Positions 58,650 through 64,000 of a stretch of DNA of 64,000 nt are shown one piece after another. The notes below the pieces were generated by a model. The model had not been told where the DNA came from. It made no database searches and saw only the letters and a list, made by a program, of their open reading frames with translations. How positions within the stretch are numbered: the stretch's first letter is position 1; every line of letters begins with the position of its first letter. Origin of the DNA: Mesorhizobium sp. M3A.F.Ca.ET.080.04.2.1 (GTDB lineage: Bacteria > Pseudomonadota > Alphaproteobacteria > Rhizobiales > Rhizobiaceae). The position numbers and the translations under genes were made by a program. The stretch covers positions 5,246,501-5,310,500 of the forward strand of contig NZ_CP034451.1 of NCBI RefSeq assembly GCF_003952525.1, read 5' to 3'.

Positions 58650-60929
58650 ATGAATGCAGCTGCTCCCAGGCCCAAGGAGAACATGGGCGAACCGCTGCCG
58701 CGCATCGATGCTCGGCTGAAAGTCACGGGACAGGCGCATTATCCGGCGGACCTGCCGACAGCCAACATCGCCTATGGCGCGCTGGCGACCAGCAGCATCG
58801 CCAAGGGCAAGGTGACGAAGCTTCATCTGGATGACGCCCGCGCGGTACCCGGCCTGCTCGACATCGTCACCTATGGCGACATGGACAAGATCGAGAAGCC
58901 GAAATTCGGCAACTCCGGCGCCACGTCGATCGGGCCGCTGCATGACCGCACGATCTTCCATGACGGCCAGATCATCGCGCTCGCCGTTGCCGAGACGTTC
59001 GAGGCGGCCGAAGAGGCCGCGCAACTCATCCGCGCGGAATACGAAGAGGAGAAGCCGAGCGCGAGCTTCGACAGCGCGGGCACGAAGACCGTTCCCGCCG
59101 CGGGCAAGAGCCCGATGTACAAGGAAGATGTGAAAGCGGGCGACTTCGATGCCGCCTATGCGCAAGCGGCGATGAAGATCGATGCTCGCTATTCGACGCC
59201 GACGCAGCACCACAATCCGATCGAGCTGTTCTCGACGACGGCGCTCTGGCAGGGCGATCAGCTCATCGTGCACGAACCGTCGCAGAACGTCACCGGCTGG
59301 AAGGTGGAGCTCGCCAGGCAGTTGAAGATCGAACCGGCCAATGTGCGCATCGTCAGTCCCTTCATCGGCGGCGCCTTCGGCTCGAAGGGGCCGATGACGC
59401 CGCGCACCGCGATCGTAGCCGTTGCCGCCAAGCGGCTTGGCCGGCCGGTGCGCTGCGTGACGAGCCGCATGCAGGCCTTCGGTACCCAGACCTACCGCGC
59501 CGAAACCCGCCACCGCATCCGCATCGGCGCCGGCAGGGACGGGCGCATCACCGCTTTCGCCCACGAAGGCTGGGAAGTGACGTCACGCCCGGACTCCTAC
59601 GTGGTCGGCGGCACTTCGGCGACCAGCCGCATGTACGACTACGGCTCGGTGCTGACGCATGTCTCGCTGGTGCAGGCCGACCGCAACACGCCGGGCTATA
59701 TGCGCTCGCCGCCCGAGACGCCGTATGTCTACGCGCTGGAAAACGCCATGGACGAGATGGCCGTGGCGCTCGGCATGGATCCGGTCGAATTCCGCCGGAT
59801 CAACGAACCGAAGCTGGAGCCGATCGGCAAGAGGCCGTTCTCCAGCCGCTCGCTGATCCAGTGCTATGACCAGGCTGCCGAAGCCTTTGGCTGGGCGAAG
59901 CGGGATGCTGGAGTCGGCGCGATGCGCGAGGGAGACTGGCTGATCGGCGTGGGCTGCGCCACGGCGATCTATCCGACCGCTGTCGCCCCTTGCGCGTCGC
60001 GCGTGCGCCTAGCTTCCGACGGCGGCGTGCGGGTGCAATGCGGCTCGCATGAAATCGGCACCGGGATCCGCACGGTGGCCGGACAGATGGCTTCCGAGCG
60101 CCTTGGTGTCGCGATCGACAAGGTGGCTGTCGAGATGGGCGACAGCAGCCTGCCACCGGCGCCGGTGTCGGGTGGATCGATCTCCACCGCGAGCGTGTGC
60201 TCGGCGGTGCTGAAGGCCTGCGACGCGATCCGGAGCAAGCTCGTAGCCGCCGCGACGAAGGAAGGCGGGCCCCTTGCCGGCTCGCACAACGAGGAATTGG
60301 CCTTTGCCGATGGCAAGATCGCGGCGGAAGGCGGCGCTGTGGCCAAGATCGAGGACGTCTTCAAGCTCATGCAAGTCGGCGCGATCGAGGAATATGCCGA
60401 GTTTGCGCCGAAGGGCGCGAGCCCCGAGGCGCTGAAAAAGCTTTATGCCGGCCAGTCGGAATTCCATGGCGGCGAGCAGGACGAGGATTCGGTGAAATAT
60501 GCCTTCGGCGCCGAATTCGTCGAGGTCCGGATCAACCGCTACACGCGTGAAATCCGCGTGCCTCGCATGGTCGGTGCATTCGCGGCAGGCCGCATCATGA
60601 ACACGCGCACCGCCCGCAGCCAGCTGATGGGCGGCATGATCTGGGGCATCGGCCAGGCGCTGCATGAAGCGACCGAGATCGACAGGCGCTATGCGCGCTA
60701 TGTCAACCGCGATCTCCAAGACTACCTCGTGCCGGTCAATGCCGACATCAAGGACCTGCAGGTGATCCTGGTGCCGGAGGTCGACCACGCGGTCAATCCG
60801 GCCGGCGTCAAAGGATTGGGGGAACTGGGCAATGTCGGCACGGCCGCCGCCGTTGCCAGCGCGGTCTATCACGCAACAGGTATACGCATCCGCGATCTGC
60901 CGATCAGGATAGAGCAGCTTCTGGTCTGA
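58650..60929 (+). CDS. paoC: Aldehyde oxidoreductase molybdenum subunit PaoC
   Basis: A 759-residue molybdopterin-binding subunit of the xanthine oxidase family. Substrate and cofactor segments include IGGAFGSKGPMTPR and the active-site glutamate in VKGLGELGNVG near the C-terminus. It oxidises a wide range of aromatic aldehydes in the periplasm. The cofactor chaperone paoD is not in the window. Its stop and that of spoVR on the other strand are seven bases apart. Confidence 0.93.
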   Translation: MNAAAPRPKENMGEPLPRIDARLKVTGQAHYPADLPTANIAYGALATSSIAKGKVTKLHLDDARAVPGLLDIVTYGDMDKIEKPKFGNSGATSIGPLHDRTIFHDGQIIALAVAETFEAAEEAAQLIRAEYEEEKPSASFDSAGTKTVPAAGKSPMYKEDVKAGDFDAAYAQAAMKIDARYSTPTQHHNPIELFSTTALWQGDQLIVHEPSQNVTGWKVELARQLKIEPANVRIVSPFIGGAFGSKGPMTPRTAIVAVAAKRLGRPVRCVTSRMQAFGTQTYRAETRHRIRIGAGRDGRITAFAHEGWEVTSRPDSYVVGGTSATSRMYDYGSVLTHVSLVQADRNTPGYMRSPPETPYVYALENAMDEMAVALGMDPVEFRRINEPKLEPIGKRPFSSRSLIQCYDQAAEAFGWAKRDAGVGAMREGDWLIGVGCATAIYPTAVAPCASRVRLASDGGVRVQCGSHEIGTGIRTVAGQMASERLGVAIDKVAVEMGDSSLPPAPVSGGSISTASVCSAVLKACDAIRSKLVAAATKEGGPLAGSHNEELAFADGKIAAEGGAVAKIEDVFKLMQVGAIEEYAEFAPKGASPEALKKLYAGQSEFHGGEQDEDSVKYAFGAEFVEVRINRYTREIRVPRMVGAFAAGRIMNTRTARSQLMGGMIWGIGQALHEATEIDRRYARYVNRDLQDYLVPVNADIKDLQVILVPEVDHAVNPAGVKGLGELGNVGTAAAVASAVYHATGIRIRDLPIRIEQLLV

Positions 60930-60936
60930 CCGCCGG

Positions 60937-62487
60937 TCATTCGCCGGCCTGGCTGCTGGAGCGTTCGTAAAGAGCGGCGCCTGTCTGGGCGTCTATGCCT
61001 TCGAGGCTCACCTCGTAACCCCAGAGATTGCGGATATGGCGCAGCGTCGCGTCGCGGCTGCGGCCGTCCAGAACGATACCGTCATGGACCTTGTGCTGCA
61101 GGCGAAGATGACGGTCGCCGAGCAGGTCCACGTCCACGACCTGGATGTCCATGCTGTTTGCGCCGATGTCGTAGCTGCGGGCAAGGGCGCTGCGGACCGC
61201 TTCATAGCCCCGCTCATTGTGGATCGAGGCGACTTCGTAGAAAGGCTCGTTCGCCGCGTCCGCAAGAACGAACATCCGCCATTTGCGGATCAAGGCCGGG
61301 CTGAGAAACTGGCGGATGAAGGACTCGTCGCGATGGTTGGCCCAGGCGTCGAGCAAGGTGTCGCGCCAGTTGCCATTGCCGGCGAAGTCGGGAAACCAGT
61401 CGCGATCCTCCTCGGTGGGGTTCGTCGAAATGCGCTGGATGTCCTGCATCATGTCGAGGCCCAGCGCGTAGGGATTGATGCCGGAATAGCGCCGGTCGTC
61501 GAAGCCCGGCTGAAACACCACGTTCGAATGGTTGCTCAGGATTTCGAGCATGGCGCCCTCGCTGATGCGGCCACGATCGAAAAGGGCGTTCATGAGCGTG
61601 TAATGCACGAAGGTCGCGCAGCCTTCGTTCATCACCTGCGTCTGCCGCTGTGGATAAAAATATTGCGCTATGACGCGGACAATCCTGAGGATTTCGCGCT
61701 GCCACGGCTCCAGGATGAGGCTGTTCTTCTCAAGGAAGTAGAGCAGGTTCTCCTCCGGAAGGTGGAGCGACTTCTTCCGCTCGGCGATCGCGTCGTCTGT
61801 CTCGGCAGCCTTCTTGCCGTCCTTCGACTGGGGCAGGGTCCGCCAGAGATCATTGTAGGAGCGCTCCTCGTACTCCAACCGCTCGCGCAGTCCCTCGCGC
61901 TGCGTTTCGGAGGACAGTTTCGGCGGCCGCCGATATCTGAAAACGCCTTGTCCCATCAGGGCGTGCGCGGCATCGAGAACGGCCTCCACCGCGGCCAGGC
62001 CCTGCTTTTCCTCGCACCGGGCTATATAGCCCTTGGCAAAGTCCAGATAGCTCAGGATGGCGCCGGCATCGGTCCATTGCCGGAAGAGATAGTTGTTCTT
62101 GAAGAAGTGATTGTGGCCGAGCGCCGCGTGGGCCGTCACCAGGGCCTGCAGGGCCATGGTGTTTTCCTCCATCAGGTAGACGATGCAGGGGTCGGAGTTG
62201 ATGACCAGCTCATAGGCGAGGCCGCGACCGCCCTTGCGGTACAGCAATTCCTGGTAGAGGAAATGCTTGCCGAACGACCAGTGGCGGTACATCAGCGGCA
62301 TACCGGTGGACGAATAGGCATCGAGCATCTGCTCGGACGAGATGATCTCCATCTGCACCGGATAGATGTCGAGGCCGAGCTCTTCGATGCCGAGCGCCTC
62401 GATAGCGTCGTAAGCCCGCGACAAGGTCTGGAAATTCCAGTCGGATCCGGAAAACAGCAAACCGGAACTGGGAGCGAGCCTTGGCAT
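60937..62487 (-). CDS. spoVR: SpoVR-family protein
   Basis: A 516-residue protein, matching SpoVR/YcgB length: FSGSDWNFQTLSRAYDAIE near the start, HWSFGKHFLYQELLYRKG, and a histidine-rich centre (ALGHNHFFKNN) and FVHYTLMNALFDRG. Its biochemical function is unknown. It is the third gene of the PrkA-YeaH-SpoVR operon, which is induced in stationary phase and nitrogen starvation in enteric bacteria. Confidence 0.95.
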   Translation of the reverse strand: MPRLAPSSGLLFSGSDWNFQTLSRAYDAIEALGIEELGLDIYPVQMEIISSEQMLDAYSSTGMPLMYRHWSFGKHFLYQELLYRKGGRGLAYELVINSDPCIVYLMEENTMALQALVTAHAALGHNHFFKNNYLFRQWTDAGAILSYLDFAKGYIARCEEKQGLAAVEAVLDAAHALMGQGVFRYRRPPKLSSETQREGLRERLEYEERSYNDLWRTLPQSKDGKKAAETDDAIAERKKSLHLPEENLLYFLEKNSLILEPWQREILRIVRVIAQYFYPQRQTQVMNEGCATFVHYTLMNALFDRGRISEGAMLEILSNHSNVVFQPGFDDRRYSGINPYALGLDMMQDIQRISTNPTEEDRDWFPDFAGNGNWRDTLLDAWANHRDESFIRQFLSPALIRKWRMFVLADAANEPFYEVASIHNERGYEAVRSALARSYDIGANSMDIQVVDVDLLGDRHLRLQHKVHDGIVLDGRSRDATLRHIRNLWGYEVSLEGIDAQTGAALYERSSSQAGE

Positions 62488-62497
62488 CCGTGCTCCT

Positions 62498-63808
62498 TCA
62501 GCCGCCTCCACGCTGCGGCTTCTCCTTAGTGAAGAGCTGTCGAAAGACCGGGTAGATGTCGGAGGCCTTGGCGATCCGCGTCATCTGGAAGTTCGGCCAG
62601 CCTTTCTTGACCTCCTGATAGGCGTGCCAAAGCGATGTTCCGTTCTCGGTCGAGCCGAAGATGTGCGTCTCTCGCTCATCGATGATTTCGACATAGGCGA
62701 AATACTGGCACAAGCGCATGAGTTCACCATCGAGGAGCGCAATGCAGCGATCGGAATCGGTGGGGAAATTGTCGCCGTCGGACGCCTGGGCAGCATAGAT
62801 GTTCCAGTCGCGACTCGGGTAGCGCTTCCTGATGATGCGGTGCATCTCCTCCAACGCGGTGGAAACGACGGTGCCGCCGCTTTGCGTGCTGTAGAAGAAT
62901 GTGTCCTCATCGACTTCCTGAGCCTCATGCGTATGGCGGATGAAGACGATTTCGGTGCGGTCGTAGCGCCGTTTCAAAAAAAGGTGCAGCAGCACGAAGA
63001 AGCGCTTGGCAAGATCCTTCTCGCGTTCGCCCATCGAACCCGAAACATCCATCAGGCAGAACATCACGGCGTTGGCGTTCGGCTGCGGCTGCGCGTCGAA
63101 GCGGTTGAAGCGAATATCGACCGGATCGACATAGGCGATCACCCTGCGGCGGCGCTTGAGACGATCGAGTTCCTCCTGCAACGCCACGATGCGTTGACGC
63201 GCCGCGGGATCGGGTGGGCCCGATTGGAGCGCTGCCAACTCCAGGGTTATCGCATCGAGCGCCTCCTGCTTGGGACGCTTCAGCGCTATGCGACGGCCAT
63301 GGCTGTTGCGCATCGTGCGAGCAATGTTGATGTTGGTAGGCGAGCCGGTCGCAGCGAATCCGGCGCGCCGCGGCCGGTAGGCGACGATCTCCTTGAGATT
63401 GAGCTTGACCATGTCGGGAAGCTCGAGATCCTCGAAGAAGAGGTCCAGCACCTCCTCGCGGCTGAGGACGAAGCGGAAGTCGTCTTCCGATTCCTTCATC
63501 GACGGCGAGGATCCAACATTGCCGCCTTCACCCGGCTTCGGCATCCGATCGCCGGGAGCGAACTGCTTGTTGCCCGGCAGGACATGACGGCGCGTGCCGC
63601 TGTCCCTTGCGTCGGTGAATTGTGGCTCGCTGGTTCCGTTTGCCGGCATCGAAACGGCATGCTCGCCATCCACATCGGCGATTTTGCCGGCCCGGATCCG
63701 TTCGCGGATTGTCTGCTTCAGCTCCGCGCGGGCACGGCGCAGGAAGCGCTGGCGATTGCCGAGGCTCTTGTCCTTCGGGTTCAGTCGGCGGTCGATGAAG
63801 ATGGTCAT
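62498..63808 (-). CDS. YeaH/DUF444 family protein with VWA-like fold
   Basis: A 436-residue protein starting MTIFIDRRLNPKDKSLGNRQ, the DUF444 signature. A von Willebrand factor A-like fold is marked by the metal motif DVSGSMGERE. It works with the PrkA kinase. The ATG at 63808 has GGAAG upstream; the open frame extends 17 codons into the prkA end. It is 20 bases from prkA and ten bases from spoVR. Confidence 0.93.
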   Translation of the reverse strand: MTIFIDRRLNPKDKSLGNRQRFLRRARAELKQTIRERIRAGKIADVDGEHAVSMPANGTSEPQFTDARDSGTRRHVLPGNKQFAPGDRMPKPGEGGNVGSSPSMKESEDDFRFVLSREEVLDLFFEDLELPDMVKLNLKEIVAYRPRRAGFAATGSPTNINIARTMRNSHGRRIALKRPKQEALDAITLELAALQSGPPDPAARQRIVALQEELDRLKRRRRVIAYVDPVDIRFNRFDAQPQPNANAVMFCLMDVSGSMGEREKDLAKRFFVLLHLFLKRRYDRTEIVFIRHTHEAQEVDEDTFFYSTQSGGTVVSTALEEMHRIIRKRYPSRDWNIYAAQASDGDNFPTDSDRCIALLDGELMRLCQYFAYVEIIDERETHIFGSTENGTSLWHAYQEVKKGWPNFQMTRIAKASDIYPVFRQLFTKEKPQRGGG

Positions 63809-63828
63809 CGGAACTTCCGGGGTTGGTT

Positions 63829-64000
63829 TCAGCCCGCCTTGTTCACGCGCATATACCAATCCACCAGCCGGCGGACCTGACGCTTAGTATAGCCGCGTTC
63901 GACCATCCTTTGCACGAATTCGGTGTGCCTCTTCTCAGTCACGCTGTCCTGCTTCGAGCCGAAGCTGATCACCGGTAGCAGATCCTCGACCTGCCCGAAC
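63829..64000 (-). CDS. prkA: PrkA serine protein kinase, C-terminal end (partial)
   Basis: The last 56 codons of a minus-strand gene that enters from beyond base 64000. The segment VISFGSKQDSVTEKRHTEFV and RGYTKRQVRRLVDWYMRV is the conserved C-terminus of PrkA/YeaG. The stop is TGA at 63829-63831. The kinase domain is outside the window. It is followed by yeaH and spoVR in the usual order. Confidence 0.92.
   Translation of the reverse strand, partial: FGQVEDLLPVISFGSKQDSVTEKRHTEFVQRMVERGYTKRQVRRLVDWYMRVNKAG

Noticed and set aside
61036..62529. 497-codon plus-strand open frame opposite spoVR
   Set aside because: Shadow of a strongly conserved gene, no start signal or family motif.

Overview
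The window reads as part of an alphaproteobacterial chromosome or large replicon, most likely a Mesorhizobium-like member of the Rhizobiales. The evidence is high GC, a FixK-less rhizobial gene style (HWE kinase, GlxA/GbdR-type regulators, class III PHA synthase, PrkA/YeaH/SpoVR, Ku plus a stand-alone ligase), and intergenic double-palindrome repeats of the kind I associate with Mesorhizobium. The genus call is an inference from pattern memory.

Layout. 1-6.8 kb: tail of a LacI-type regulator, then a minus-strand unit for a tripartite tricarboxylate transporter (TctC-TctB-TctA), preceded by a periplasmic binding protein and a TctDE-like two-component system whose kinase is frameshifted. 7.2-22.6 kb: a plus-strand carbon-storage operon. 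It begins with broken aconitase and isocitrate dehydrogenase genes and continues with a ThDP enzyme, iron alcohol dehydrogenase, PHA synthase PhaE/PhaC, CoA-transferase, two phasins, an alpha/beta hydrolase, a frameshifted acetyl-CoA synthetase, an extra adenylate kinase, a universal stress protein remnant and a frameshifted TerC gene. 23-44 kb: an accessory island for import and breakdown of a quaternary or N-methylated amine. It holds three DapA-superfamily enzymes, an aldehyde dehydrogenase and a remnant of a second, two FAD amine oxidases, a Rieske oxygenase with its reductase, a 2OG/Fe(II) oxygenase, a ProXWV-type ABC importer, a cupin, an MttB-family methyltransferase, an enolase-superfamily remnant, and four regulators (two LysR, one GntR/FCD, one GbdR-like). 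44.5-49 kb: signalling and stress genes (receiver, Crp/Fnr, HWE kinase, DUF2231, PQQ-type sugar dehydrogenase, AlkB). 49.4-56.8 kb: small proteins, a nucleotidyltransferase, a phosphoesterase, Ku and LigC (end joining), a FAD oxidoreductase, a GFA protein and an isochorismatase-like hydrolase. 57-61 kb: PaoABC-type molybdenum aldehyde oxidoreductase. 61-64 kb: SpoVR, YeaH and the end of PrkA.

The amine island gives a coherent though unproven scheme: betaine uptake, demethylation by the Rieske system (and perhaps MttB), oxidation of the amine by the FAD oxidases, aldolase or deaminase action by the DapA-like proteins, and aldehyde oxidation. The storage operon links short-chain acyl activation (CoA-transferase, Acs) with polyester synthesis and granule proteins.

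Quality note: at least five genes are broken by single-base indels, several of them in short homopolymers, so some pseudogene calls may be sequence errors. The internal deletions (aconitase, enolase-family gene) and the in-frame stop in idh are of a different kind. No tRNA, rRNA or CRISPR array was recognised.
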